From the NCBI GenBank assembly GCA_002205965.3, contig NADL03000611.1, forward strand, positions 1,178,001 through 1,242,000: 64,000 bases of DNA. The letters run 5' to 3'. The position numbers and the translations under genes are program-made. Below, in pieces: positions 1-10,516 of this stretch; the stretch's first letter is position 1; the number at the start of each line of letters is the position of its first letter. This DNA is from Kappaphycus alvarezii (lineage: Eukaryota; Rhodophyta; Florideophyceae; Gigartinales; Solieriaceae). A model generated the notes under the pieces. The model made no database searches. It was not told the DNA's origin and saw only the letters and a program-made list of their open reading frames with translations.

Positions 1-1267
1 ATGTCATTCATCGCAAAAAAAACAACTCCAAGAATTATCGCAGCAGAATCAAAGAAATAGACGCCCTTTTACATACGATTTACACTAGCTATCTGCTTCC
101 AAGCTCAGAGTATATAAGCGCTTGCCCGTCAGTGAGTGACAAGGCATCCCACCTCATCTCTTCATATTGCTATATTTCCAAGTGCTACATGCACAAATGC
201 GGAAACGACCCTCTCACCTCTTCTTACCCTTCTCTTCGCCGTCCCATCTCAGAATCTCCTTGGTTCTTCCTCCCCATACATCCGAGATCAGCTACATATC
301 TTTCCCTCTGCGCTTGAATTGCGTATAGGAATTTCAGAGGTGGAAAACTTCCCACAAGTTACATGTGCGTGGAAGGCAGATCGAAGGAATAGTACACTAC
401 TATCACGTCGGACCAAAGCGCAACACTATTCAAATGAGAATTGTTTTATAAACAGAATTTGGAACAGTTCCACCATCTTTGATTTCAGAAACAAGGCAAG
501 GAAGCAAATTATTGGCTGTAGTTTGCGGGCTGTTCTTGTTCCCTCACTTCTCTTTTTTGGTCCACGCCAGGATCATCAACTCAACCCACAATGATGGAAC
601 AAATTCATGATGAAGCGTAAGTTCAAAGGACACTCACAGTGATGTCAACAACTACTGCATTCCCACCCTTTCTAACATCTCTACACAATGACTGGCACGA
701 GACAGCTTGGATGGACTTACCACAAAACCGCCTGAAATCTTGTGGCCAATGCTTCAAGTAGCCCAAATACCCGATCTCTAGTTCCGCGAAACCATCACCA
801 ATTATACTACCGCGACCTCGACATCGCAGAATCTAACCCTCCTCTCCGACGAGTAGCTCCATCTCAGTCCAGTCGAAGCAATTACACACTACAGCTATCC
901 AAACTTCCAACTAATCCCGAGTGCAGGCGCGCTTTCACCTCTTACATACCCCTTGGTCTTCTGCGTGCAGTTACATCCATGGATCGGCGGGGATACAAAA
1001 GCGTCGTCAGAACTGGCTTCAAAGCAAATGGAGCGGATCAATCAGCACTACACATTATTTCCACCTTGATCAGATCCTGGCATATCACAGCTCGCAACGT
1101 ACTCTGCAGATAACCTTGTAACAACTACCTTGCAACCTTTTTGGGGAGGTTTAACATCGTGCGAAAGACTCCTTTCGACGCGACGTTCCAGCCCTTGAAA
1201 GGGCTTAGGATGGTAATAAAGACTCTTTTTACACACACCTGGCAGGAACGACAACAAAAGTCGTAAT
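1..1267. other. No confident gene
   Basis: Several open frames of 60-152 codons occur on both strands (for example 136-594 plus and 1048-1341 minus). They overlap one another and none has a recognisable domain or motif. I see no LTR termini, long repeats or RNA-gene structure here. It is best read as intergenic sequence or unrecognised repeat debris. Confidence 0.5.
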
Positions 1268-1786
1268 ATGACCAATGCACGAAACATAAGCAGAGTCTTG
1301 TTACACCAGACAGGATCTAAAAAATATCCCAGAAAGGTCATTATGTTTTTCGTGGCATGGGTTCAGTTCATAAGACACGACATAGGCCTCAAATCGGAGC
1401 CAAAACGCACAGCAGTTGATACTCGTATTGATATCGAGATAGATGATGAAAGTTATATCATGTACAACCGTCACAAAGGTAGTATCCACTTCCACGGATT
1501 TCCTGGTGTGCAAGCCGGAGAGCCTTTTTTCGGGCGTTTCGTCAAGCAAATATTTACCAGAGATTCAGTCAATGTGCAGATTAGTTTCATAGAGGCCAGA
1601 AAACGTCGGGAATTAATTCGTCGCAGGCTCACTTGCAGCGGTCGACGGCGTCATGAACGGAGTCAGTTTTGTGGAGCTTGTGCCGCAAGCGGTGTGAAGC
1701 GTGTCGTAGGCATGTCCAATTTTTGGGGAGTTGTAGTTCTGGCTCTTATCATGGGAGCAATTGAGATGTTTGGAATTGGCGTTTGA
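1268..1786 (+). CDS. Hypothetical protein with C-terminal hydrophobic segment
   Basis: This is a 172-codon ATG-to-stop frame, the longest isolated frame in the first 3 kb. The predicted protein has a mixed N-terminal part, a strongly basic stretch around residues 110-130 (many Arg/Lys), two cysteines spaced C-x2-C near residue 135, and a hydrophobic tail at about residues 150-170 that could form one membrane helix. I recognise no family. No intron signals or neighbouring genes help. It could be a real small gene, one exon of a gene, or a chance frame. Confidence 0.2.
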   Translation: MTNARNISRVLLHQTGSKKYPRKVIMFFVAWVQFIRHDIGLKSEPKRTAVDTRIDIEIDDESYIMYNRHKGSIHFHGFPGVQAGEPFFGRFVKQIFTRDSVNVQISFIEARKRRELIRRRLTCSGRRRHERSQFCGACAASGVKRVVGMSNFWGVVVLALIMGAIEMFGIGV

Positions 1787-3060
1787 CCCATTGTATATAT
1801 ATCAAGTCGCCGTACTCTTATATATCATTGCGGACGGTTTGGCATATCTTGCAACATACTTGCGATCTTCATATCAACAAGATCCTCTCAGTTACAAAAT
1901 TTTAGCCGTTTTCAATTTATCTGTCGCAAATGGAACTGGTAATCTCAAATGAGGATGTGTATTTCCCAGTACGACTGATGTTTTAGTGTAGACCTGAACA
2001 GAATAGGACGATTCACAAGACCCTGTGGATACCAAGTCATCTAGCTCTAAAGCTTTCAAAACCCTTTGTAAGTCTCTCGACCTTTGAAGTACTGATCTGG
2101 TTGCTTGCATTTTCGTGAATATCAGTCAATGGTCATCCGAGTCGTTGTTTTCCTACACGATGTCAACGAAAGAGAGAAACAAGGAGACTTTGTTTCATTG
2201 ATTTGAGTTTACGAAATTCATCCGCCTTGTTCGGTAACAATTCGTCTGCACATCACTTCTGTCGGTTTGTTTTCTATGTGCAGGTAAGAGATTTTCATTG
2301 GCTTATGACACTCGTTGCGTGTCTCGTTGCGGTCAAGGAGTACTTTCACCTTAAGAATAGCTAGAGGGACATTGTAAATTTGCTTATTCGTTTATTCACA
2401 CTTTCTTACGTGGTAACGTAACTTTTTTTAGCGTCTAATGGGCACAAAAGAGCGTCTGCTCGTGTGTTCCCATCGCTTCATGCAGTTTTCGAGGTGTCGC
2501 TCGCTCCTCTTTACTTGCTATTATGATAAATGAATGACAGTTCATCACTAAAAAGTCAGTAGGTGTGAATTGGTTCCTTGGAAGAATAGGTCTTATCATG
2601 CTACTTACCAACAAGAATATAATCTTCAAGGACAAGAGGTCTTTAAGAAAGAGGCAAAATGAAGGTTGTACATATTGGTATTGACTTTCTATGGGACCAC
2701 TCTTGGAAACGGCCAATTGGATTGGTGCATATTGCAGCGTGAATTTTTGTTTTTATTGGTTGTCAACTATCCCAGTTTCTTACCACAAATTTCATCTACC
2801 AATTATCATTGCCATCAAAGCTCCATCGCAATTACCTCTCCATCACCAAGCATGATATCAAGCTCAACACTCTCACTGGCAGATAAGCCACACCGGACAT
2901 TTCAGCTCATGTGTACAATATAGTGAGGTAATTATCACGCTGTAACAACGACTGTTTTCTCATGAAGGTGATTCTGTATCGACAGTTGCAGATCTTATAA
3001 TGAAAGAACCGGTGCCTGCAGAGAAGTACGATAAAAATTGTTCGTGTTTGTCAGAGTAAG
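1787..3060. other. Intergenic, nothing recognised
   Basis: AT-rich sequence with only short overlapping frames on both strands. No repeat, transposon terminus or RNA structure was seen. It ends at the 5-bp target duplication of the gypsy insertion. Confidence 0.5.
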
Positions 3061-3065
3061 ATCTC
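3061..3065. repeat. Target-site duplication (left copy), ATCTC
   Basis: ATCTC lies immediately outside the left LTR and recurs immediately outside the right LTR at 10512-10516. A perfect 5-bp duplication is typical of Ty3/gypsy integrases and fixes the element boundaries at 3066 and 10511. Confidence 0.92.
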
Positions 3066-3784
3066 TGATAGGGGTAAATCGTCGGGAGAAGAGATACTTA
3101 GAACCAACTACCCCAAGACGGAGGTGTTGCGAGCGACAAAAGTGCTACCGTGGTATAGTTGAACAAATAAAAAGCAGTGTATATGGGAGAGAGTTGAGAG
3201 GGCTACAAGCAAGTATAAAAGGGGCAGCGTCTACCACTGATTCTCTGCGACTTGCTTAGGAAAAAGTTTTCTTGGGTTTGAAGTTGACTCTCAACTTCCT
3301 ACTACTCGGAGCTTGACCTGAAGTTGTCTGCCAACTTGCTTGACCTCCACTAGAGGAAGCAGTTTACTCGGCTTATATAGACTTTTGGCTATCCTAAAAG
3401 TCTTCAAACAAACAGACTAATAACCATAAAATGCATTCACGGGAATCGTGTGAACCAGAGAGACCATTAGAAGATATTTCCTCAAGGTAAATATCTAGGT
3501 GCCATACCCATGCCAGCCACCCATCGGCCAGGGGTGGGAATTGATGTGGCCATTATATAGACCTTTCAGAGTCACTCGTAGTATCACCCACAACCTAGAA
3601 CTGTACTGACATCCACTATGACAGCGTGTCCTAAAATAAAAAATCAACCGATGAATTTGCCACACTCCCCAAATTAAAAATATCTTGCAAATTCAAAAAC
3701 TGTAAAAATATCTTCCCAGTTCCAATACTGTATACAATTATGGTCCTCATCTAGATTTTTTCGTGTGCGAATTTGTGCACATCA
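3066..3784 (-). repeat. 3' LTR of element 1 (719 bp)
   Basis: Begins TGATAGGGG and ends GTGCACATCA, giving perfect TGAT/ATCA terminal inversions. It matches the LTR at 9795-10511 apart from two single-base length differences near the TATA box. Its first 350 bp or so on the plus strand (element R-U5 plus TATA) are shared with the LTRs near 28.2, 44.5 and 47.5 kb. The remaining half (U3) is not shared. Confidence 0.95.
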
Positions 3785-3797
3785 CGCCCTCCCGCTC
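3785..3797 (-). promoter_or_regulatory. Polypurine tract of element 1
   Basis: On the minus strand the bases directly upstream of the 3' LTR read GAGCGGGAGGGCG, which is almost all purine. This is the expected primer site for plus-strand DNA synthesis in an LTR retrotransposon. Related sequence occurs at 48906-48920 and near 38.64 kb beside other gypsy LTRs of the window. Confidence 0.7.
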
Positions 3798-3849
3798 AAG
3801 ACGAACGTCCCGGCTCGTTCTCAATGCTCTTGTTGTTCTTGTGGGAGTT

Positions 3850-4845
3850 CTATCCATTCATCAGGGAGAGTATAGGGTTCACTGTAAGGATATGGTAGTA
3901 GCTCATTTCCAATATGATGAGAGAGTGTGTACCGTGCGATGACCGGCTCATCTCCTTGGTCAAGAGTTTCGTAGATTCGGCGTATGGTTTCATAGTGTTC
4001 TCTAATGAGCTCCTCCCGTTCACTTCTCCAAACCTTCCAAATGTGAGGTAATAAACGTAGTATGCAAACTTTTCTGGCAACGGGTCCAGAAACGGGTATC
4101 TGAAGGAGAAAAAAACTCGCAACATAAGGACTGAGTCCTCACGAGTAAGGTGCGCCCCGTGAATGGTCTGGAAGCACATGCAAATACTAATGCAAAAAAG
4201 GAAATTACTTCTGCTTCTCGAGGGTCCTCTGTCATTTCGCGAAGCCAACGTCTAATTGGTAGCCGTCCAATAATTAAGGATGCATAGTTTCCCCCTGGGA
4301 GACTAGGCGGTGTTTGAGGCGATCTTCTTGGCGATCTTCCTCGCTGCTCCCGACGCCTTGCCCTCTTCGATGATCCGCCCGATCACTTGATGGTCCAGCT
4401 CGTATCATCATCACGGCCTCGGGAGGATCCTGGTCTTCGGCTGAGGTTGTATTTCTGAGCGGAGCAACGTAAGGTTCCCATAGAGGATATGGGACCAGTC
4501 GATATTCCATATCAGGGGGCAAGCTGTAACCTCTCAGTCGCACATCTTGGTTGTTCTTGAGAAATACGTAAACTGGACGGATAATGTTCAGATATGTTTG
4601 CGACAAGTCTCCGATAGCTACCATTCCATACCTCCTATAGAGTAATGATATATGACTTCCACAAACTCTGGACCTGCTTCCGTGAACCTTCCGTTTTGGA
4701 ATGAGAATAGAACTCTGATCAATAGTCGGAAATCTTCTTCAGGTAGCAATGGTCCGTTCAACGTACGAAAACATAGGCATATATTAATGTAGAAATGGAT
4801 GATTACGTGGAGTTCGTAGTAGTCCGCGTAATCGAGATGATCCAT
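3850..4845 (-). CDS. Post-integrase ORF of element 1 with a duplicated module (frames broken)
   Basis: Between the integrase C-terminus and the 3' LTR lie minus-strand frames that integrase does not explain. Frame 4618-4845 carries a module with I-C-x-C-F-R-x-L-N-G-P near its middle, then L-x-x-E-D and R-V-x-F-S-F, ending P-E-F-V-E-x-I-Y. Frame 3850-4248 carries a diverged second copy (C-F-Q-T-I-H-G-A-H, R-E-D, R-V-F-F-S-F, then Y-Y-L-T-F-G). A Pro-rich, then Glu/Arg-rich linker (4274-4624) separates them. The gypsy element at 38.6-44.5 kb has both modules in the same place (39298-39549 and about 38.70-38.96 kb), so it is a family trait. No signal peptide, transmembrane helix or chromodomain is evident. 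Its position is that of env or accessory genes in other gypsy elements, but its function is unknown. Confidence 0.55.
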
Positions 4846-4869
4846 TCCCAGGCCCTTTTTCCTCCCATA

Positions 4870-6057
4870 GGAATCATTCTATAGTTAAAGATGAGTATGC
4901 CCGTGGTTGCGCATAGTCCTGTGTGAGAAGGAATTCTTCAGGCCTCTGATGGTAAGGGACCAGACGACGTGCATGGATGCCCTCCTTGATCTCTTCCCTG
5001 AGCTTGAACAGAGCTGATAGTGCGGGTGTCTTTCCTCCGTGACGATGCAAGGGTTCGAGTACTTGTTTGGAAGGCCGGCCACTTCACAGCCTGCTGCATT
5101 GCTTTTCCATGTACTACAAGTACTTTAGAGCCGACTGAAAAGGTTTGACTGGAGTTTCTGCATCCTTATTTCTTGTCTGTGTTAGCGCGCGGTGTGATCT
5201 CCAGCCTTCGGTGGCCAGTAGTTCGACTTCCTACTCTCTTCATCGATAATATTTGTTTCCATGTCTCTCTGTAACATTCTAGGAGCCTTCCGTACATTAG
5301 CTCGAACGGTGACCGTCCACTTCTTCCTCTTCTTCGACGATAGCCGTATAACACTTTTGGTAAGGCATCTTCCCACTGGATTTCATTCTCGACATAGTTT
5401 TCGATATTGCTCGTTTGATGGTTCCAACCATCCTCTCCGCTTTCCGTTGACATAGGAGCGTATGCGAGAACGTCTTCAGCTGAATCCTTTCTCTCCAAAA
5501 ACGAAGCAGTGAAGTTGCAGTAAAACAAAGGGCGTTATCCGAGATGATCCTTTTTGGAAGACCAAACGGTTCAATTATTTCTTTTTCGATGAATCTCAGG
5601 ACCACCTCAGCATTGCCTCCTCAACTGCAACTGCTATTGGCCATCCAGTAAGATGTTCCACCCCTATAAGGAGATATTTTTTCCGGAAGAGGTTTCCTTG
5701 AATGGGCCGGCAAAGTCAATTGAGAAGGTTTCAAAGAGACCGGAAACTGGAAACTTAGAGTTGTCTTATACTTCGTATTGGAGTGAATTTTTGACAGTTG
5801 TCGCAGCTTTTCACGAAATTATAGACGTCCTTATGGATACTGGGCCACCAGAATCTCTCAGTTAACGAATTTTTGGTTGTTTCGAGATCCCAATGCCCTA
5901 ACTCATCATGAAAGTCCTCAAGATCTTCATTCTTTCTTTCAAAGGGGCCACTAGTCGAGGACCGGCTTTGTGTGCGGAAGAGTTTCCCATTCCACAATGT
6001 AAAAGCCTTTTGATTCCTGCGTACCCAATTTCTGTGTTCAAGATCAACCTTTCTCAT
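4870..6057 (-). pseudogene. Integrase of element 1 (frameshifted)
   Basis: Inserts the cDNA into host DNA. From the N-terminus: a zinc-binding domain in 5755-6057 with H-D-E-L-G-H and, further on, C-D-N-C-Q-K (HH-CC); a core start near 5730 with F-S-I-D-F-A-G-P-F (first catalytic Asp); a core continuation in 5297-5605 with I-I-S-D-N (second Asp); then G-R-S-P-F-E-L-M-Y-G-R near 5210-5300. The C-terminal part near 4885-5140 reads V-L-V-V-H-G-K then R-R-L-V-P-Y-H and resembles the gypsy integrase tail. At least three frame changes (5640, 5530 and 5150 regions) break it, so no full-length protein is expected. Confidence 0.85.
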
Positions 6058-6075
6058 TTCTAGTCCATCAGGAAT

Positions 6076-6600
6076 TTAATAGTCCGTGAATATTAGCTTC
6101 GTACTCGTTATCGTTCGGCACTTGCAACTCGGCAACTCCGACGATGTCTCGGAAGCTTTTTCATTTGGAATCAGTGGATCCCTCAAGCGGGATAGGTAAT
6201 CGGCAGGCTGATTATTGCGTCCGGGCCTATACACAATTTCAAACCGATATTCTGCGAAAATGTCGAGCCATCGGGCCAAGCGGTGATGTACATCTTTCTT
6301 TTGGAATGCTGTCTTAAGTGCCTGGTGATCAGTTATCAAGACAAATTTCTCGAGTGATAAAAGGTAACACGAAACTTTTTCAGTGCGAAGACGACAGCTA
6401 GCGCTTCTTTCTCGCAGACTGAGTATCTCTTTCCGCATCATTCAGAGTGCGACTTGCGAATTGAACCGGGTGTAGTCTTCCGTTTTCATCTTTTTGGGAC
6501 AAAACGGCACCCAAAGACCGTTCTGAGGCATCTGTCTCCACAACAAATGGTCTCTTGAAATCTGGATACATGAGCACTGGGGGACACATAGCTTATCTTT
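6076..6600 (-). pseudogene. RNase H domain of element 1 pol (frameshifted)
   Basis: The tethered RNase H that removes template RNA. Frame 6398-6589 has V-V-E-T-D-A-S followed by L-G-A-V-L-S-Q, the first catalytic block. Frame 6076-6441 has F-V-L-I-T-D-H-Q-A-L and then Y-R-P-G-R-N-N-Q-P-A-D-Y-L-S-R, the conserved C-terminal block. The two halves are in different frames, with the break near 6440, so the domain is interrupted. It follows the RT directly, as in other gypsy pol genes. Confidence 0.85.
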
Positions 6601-7464
6601 AAGCTCTTCAAATGCGGTTTGCATTTCCTTGTTCCATAAAATTTTCCGTTCTTTGTTGTGCTGGCATGTAACGGTGCTGCAGTCTTGGCGAAATCTTTGA
6701 TAAATCTCCTGTAATATGAGGCCAGTCCTAAGAAGCTTCGAACCTCCGTCTTTGAAGCGGGCCTTGGTGCCAACTTGATTTTTTTCGTTTTCTCTGGATC
6801 CACTTAATTCCCTCTTGATCGACGATATGACCGAGTAATTGGATAGACGTTTTCGCAAAGAAGCATTTGCTTAACTTAATTTTCAGGCTGTACGCAGATA
6901 TCTCTCCACCACTGTCTTGACATGCGATATGTGCTGATCCAAGGTTTTTGAGAATATACACACATCATCGATATAAACTCTTGCAAATGGAAGTCCTTTC
7001 AAAACCTCGTTCATCATTCTTTGGAATGTAGCTGGGGCATTCATGAGACCAAAAGGCATCACTTCGAACCTGAATGTACCGGCTTTGCTGGTAAAAGTTG
7101 TTTTTTCCTTGCATTTTTCATCCAATGGAATCTGCCAATAACCAGTGTAAAGATCAATTGAGGTGAAGTATCTCCCGTCCTTCAAGTCCTCGAGGATTTC
7201 CTCCATATTTGGAATCGGAAATCGATCGGGTATCATTCTCTGGTTCAGTTGTCGGTAATCGACGCAAAAGCGAAGTTTTCCATCCTTCTTTGGTGCTACC
7301 ACAACTGGAAATGACCATGGGGATGAAACTGGCCGAATAATATCATTTTCCAGCATACTTGTAACATTCTCTGAGATAAATTGGTCATATTTTGGCGGTT
7401 GACGTCTAGGCCTGTGGTAAATTGGTTGAGTCGGTAAGTTCAAATGAGTGAGTGACCGGTACAC
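6600..7464 (-). pseudogene. Reverse transcriptase of element 1 (frameshifted)
   Basis: RNA-dependent DNA polymerase of the Ty3/gypsy class. Frame 6883-7464 carries the palm motifs in order: L-R-F-C-V-D-Y-R-Q-L-N (residues 64-74), F-T-S-I-D-L (motif A Asp at 104), M-P-F-G-L-M-N-A-P-A-T-F (136-147) and Y-I-D-D (motif C, 164-167). The catalytic residues are intact. The thumb and connection continue in other frames: 6728-6961 (L-L-G-H-I-V-D) and 6486-6803 (F-L-G-L-A-S-Y-Y-R-R-F-I). The polymerase core is readable, but the polyprotein is shifted after residue 190 or so. Confidence 0.9.
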
Positions 7465-8501
7465 TTGCTTGTCTTAAATCTGATACATCCATGCAATTAC
7501 TTCGGAAGATGTTAACATGTCGGATATTTTCAGTGAGGCGGCGGCGGGAAGGTGCTGCACTTTTCCTTGGATTTCTGCCATTTGGCGCCCTTTTTCTCTT
7601 GATCTCAACCTCAATATTTTGAAGGACCTCTTCCGGCGTGCTCACATCTTCAGATATGGAATCCGATATATTCCTGTTTTCCTTGCAATTGTAATCTTCT
7701 TTCATGCTCCGAATTCCGTCCTTTGATTCGATATTATCGCAAAAAGAAACACATTCAGGTGTCACACCTACCCTAGAATTCCAGTTTCATCTGTTTCAAA
7801 CCCAGAATCATAATCATCCCATGCCATGTTCAGTATCCCCCGAGCGTACCCTTCTCCACTTCCGAAAGTGTTAGTTGGTTCGGAATCTTCGCTGTCATAG
7901 CTAGAAGTGAAATCTTCACTGTCCGTTTCTTTCAAATCTACCGGATGTGTGCTTTTGTCGAAATCCAGGGGCATCTTCACGGTTCTGCCGTCAACATTAA
8001 CTGAAACGATTTGGTTGCCCAAGTCAATGCAGGTCCCTAGTCTTTCCATGTAGGGCAGCCAATGATTGCATCGAAAGGGAGATCAGGCATGACAAGAAAG
8101 TCTAAATCAACTTTAGAGTCCCCAAAGAACACGGAAACCTTGTCAACAGTGCCCATGCATTTTGATACGGTTCCATCCGCCACAGTTATTCTTCGAGTAG
8201 TTGGAATAATTTCAAGACCTAGATCTGTCACCAAAGTTTCTGAAATAAGGTTTGGAACAGCGCCCGAATCGAAAAGAGCTTGGGTTTGCATTCCCAATAC
8301 TTTGACTGGTACTAGTTTAAGACGTCTTGGTGCTGTCGAGGCCGATTGAAGAAACAGTTTCTTACCCTTAGCGGACTTATTAGACCTGATAATTTTTTTG
8401 AGTTCTTTCCTCGCGTCCTCTGCGTCGCCCCTCAAAAGTTGACCAAACGTTATCCCAGTTGGGGCTGATGCAAGCTCAGCCACCAAATTGTACTTCTTCA
8501 C
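7406..8501 (-). pseudogene. Aspartic protease and acidic linker of element 1 pol
   Basis: Retropepsin that would process Gag-Pol. In frame 8037-8501 the active-site triplet is A-L-F-D-S-G-A (residues 76-81), followed by V-A-D-G and F-D-A-I-I-G, which correspond to the flap and the hydrophobic Gly motif of retropepsins. The next frame (7768-8049) continues the protease C-terminus and then becomes Asp/Glu/Ser-rich. Frame 7406-7765 links into the RT N-terminus. Two frame changes separate these pieces. The homologous protease at 42.7-43.3 kb has lost the D-S-G. Confidence 0.82.
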
Positions 8502-8780
8502 ATATTCTAGTACGTCCTTTGGGATATTCTTAAATTTCTTACTCTTTTCGTCTTCTTGGCCGGAGTGACTCCCACTCCTGGAACAACTTGATCAGACCTC
8601 TTGGTTCGAGGAGGTACAGGTGCTGGGATATGTTCTAGCATTCCATAATCTAGCCTAGGTTTTTCGATAAAATGTTCCCTTCCCCATCCCTTTTTGTCAC
8701 ATTGACTTGACTGATTTCTTCAGCGATGGATACGTTACCGGCATCCGTCAACTTGTGATCCTTTCTGTTTTGTAAGATTT

Positions 8781-9705
8781 TCATCTCTGGTCCTGACTCG
8801 CTCCTTGCGTCCGATAAATTTGCTTTTCTGTTTCTTTAGACCAGCAGTTACTTTCATGATGCCCATATCGACCGCACTTTCCACAACGAGTGTTTCTATG
8901 TGGATTATCAGGACACCTATTTGCAAAGTGTCCAGGCTTGTGACAGTAGGAACAGACTTCTGCGGCCTTGGGGGCCCCAGACTGGTTCTTCTTAATGGTA
9001 AGAGTAAGGCTTTCCAACTGCGAGGTTATCATGTCAAGTCGATTATCGAATCGGGTTTCCAACCTTTCTTCCAAGTTTTTGACATCGCTCCTGACTGATT
9101 CCAATGCTGCTGCGCTAGTAGCTGGCCTTTGATAATTCTTTTCAGGATGCACGATCGGCATAGATGTACGGGTTTCCGTCGGCATTTCACTTAGTGACTG
9201 AAACGTCTCCGAATTTTTGACAAATTCTACTATGGTACCCTTCAGTTCATTAAAAGTGTGAGGGCCCTTGATGAGGAGGAAATCGGAGAGCCGCTTATCC
9301 CCCATCGCCGCCTTACGCAGCATTCCGTACTTGGCTTGGGCGTTGAACCCAGCCTTTTCATAGAGATCACACAAGTATACCAATGAGCTTAACAAATCGT
9401 CGAAGTTGAGCCGGGCCTCTATGGCGGTACGAATCATCTCATCTGGTTCTACCTCCTTAGCATATTCTTTCACAAGCCACTCACATACCTCACCGAAGTT
9501 ACGCCCATTCCCGTTAAGAGACCACCCGTGATAAACTTGGCCTTATATTTGTGCTTTGCGTCACCATGAAGATAGGCGAAGATACTTGCGGCCTTCTCTT
9601 CATCGCCTTCTCACGCATCACAACGTTGACATATGTATAGAGAAACTCCTCAACGTCTTCATTCTTGCCCCCTGTGAACGTTATACGAGCAGCGTTGAGA
9701 TCCAT
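8781..9705 (-). pseudogene. Gag of element 1 (one frameshift)
   Basis: Structural protein of the retrotransposon particle. The N-terminal frame (9514-9705) begins at an ATG (M-D-L-N-A-A-R-I-T-F) that is conserved in element 2. After a frameshift near 9480-9515 the frame 8781-9473 continues the capsid region, a predicted coiled coil (about residues 124-162), and two CCHC zinc knuckles: C-S-Y-C-H-K-P-G-H-F-A-N-R-C (174-187) and C-G-K-C-G-R-Y-G-H-H-E-S-N-C (197-210). The knuckles identify a nucleocapsid. Related Gag sequence occurs at 43.3-44.4 kb and, more distantly, on the plus strand at 19.8-20.2 kb. Confidence 0.88.
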
Positions 9706-9775
9706 GATTACAGAAAAGAAATCCCCTCGAACGGTTCCCTAAGACTGCTCAACTCGAATACCTCGGGTGCAACCC

Positions 9776-9794
9776 CCTCCACAAGAGTACCAAA
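9776..9794 (-). promoter_or_regulatory. Putative primer-binding site of element 1
   Basis: Two bases inside the 5' LTR on the element strand is TGGTACTCTTGTGGAGG. A start with TGG fits the CCA end of a tRNA. The equivalent site of element 2 (44443-44461) is TGGGACTCTTGTGGAGG, and the conserved block extends about 20 bp further. I cannot name the primer tRNA with confidence. Confidence 0.55.
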
Positions 9795-10511
9795 TGATAG
9801 GGGTAAATCGTCGGGAGAAGAGATACTTAGAACCAACTACCCCAAGACGGAGGTGTTGCGAGCGACAAAAGTGCTACCGTGGTATAGTTGAACAAATAAA
9901 AAGCAGTGTATATGGGAGAGAGTTGAGAGGGCTACAAGCAAGTATAAAAGGGGCAGCGTCTACCACTGATTCTCTGCGACTTGCTTAGGAAAAAGTTTTC
10001 TTGGGTTTGAAGTTGACTCTCAACTTCCTACTACTCGGAGCTTGACCTGAAGTTGTCTGCCAACTTGCTTGACCTCCACTAGAGGAAGCAGTTTACTCGG
10101 CTTATATAGACTTTGGCTATCCAAAAGTCTTCAAACAAACAGACTAATAACCATAAAATGCATTCACGGGAATCGTGTGAACCAGAGAGACCATTAGAAG
10201 ATATTTCCTCAAGGTAAATATCTAGGTGCCATACCCATGCCAGCCACCCATCGGCCAGGGGTGGGAATTGATGTGGCCATTATATAGACCTTTCAGAGTC
10301 ACTCGTAGTATCACCCACAACCTAGAACTGTACTGACATCCACTATGACAGCGTGTCCTAAAATAAAAAATCAACCGATGAATTTGCCACACTCCCCAAA
10401 TTAAAAATATCTTGCAAATTCAAAAACTGTAAAAATATCTTCCCAGTTCCAATACTGTATACAATTATGGTCCTCATCTAGATTTTTTCGTGTGCGAATT
10501 TGTGCACATCA
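9795..10511 (-). repeat. 5' LTR of element 1 (717 bp)
   Basis: Direct copy of 3066-3784 with the same TGAT/ATCA ends. On the element strand it should contain the promoter. A TATA-like box lies about 310 bp from the PBS side, leaving a U3 of roughly 400 bp and an R-U5 of under 300 bp. Confidence 0.95.
10101..10110 (-). promoter_or_regulatory. TATA-like box in the 5' LTR of element 1
   Basis: The element strand reads TCTATATAAG here. The same box is kept in the LTRs at 28455-28464 and 44664-44673 (TCTATATAAT), in sense with the gypsy coding strand. That conservation supports it as the LTR core promoter. Confidence 0.6.
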
Positions 10512-10516
10512 ATCTC
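10512..10516. repeat. Target-site duplication (right copy), ATCTC
   Basis: Perfect match to 3061-3065, directly adjoining the right LTR. Confidence 0.92.

Larger units (their letters stand above)
3066..10511 (-). mobile_element. Full-length Ty3/gypsy LTR retrotransposon (element 1)
   Basis: A 7446-bp insertion on the minus strand: two LTRs, a primer-binding-like site next to the right (5') LTR, a purine-rich tract next to the left (3') LTR, and internal order gag (zinc knuckles), protease, reverse transcriptase, RNase H, integrase. This order defines Ty3/gypsy. A further ORF lies between integrase and the 3' LTR. The LTRs differ by two single-base indels and the target duplication is perfect, so integration looks recent. 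The coding region nevertheless switches frame repeatedly, for example between gag halves, between protease, linker and RT, and within RNase H and integrase. It is therefore either a defective copy mobilised in trans or affected by sequence errors. Confidence 0.95.

Noticed and set aside
3200-3235. TATAAAAGG on the plus strand inside the gypsy LTRs as the promoter
   Set aside because: The element is encoded on the minus strand. The conserved TCTATATAAG on that strand is the better candidate. Antisense use of the plus-strand box cannot be excluded.
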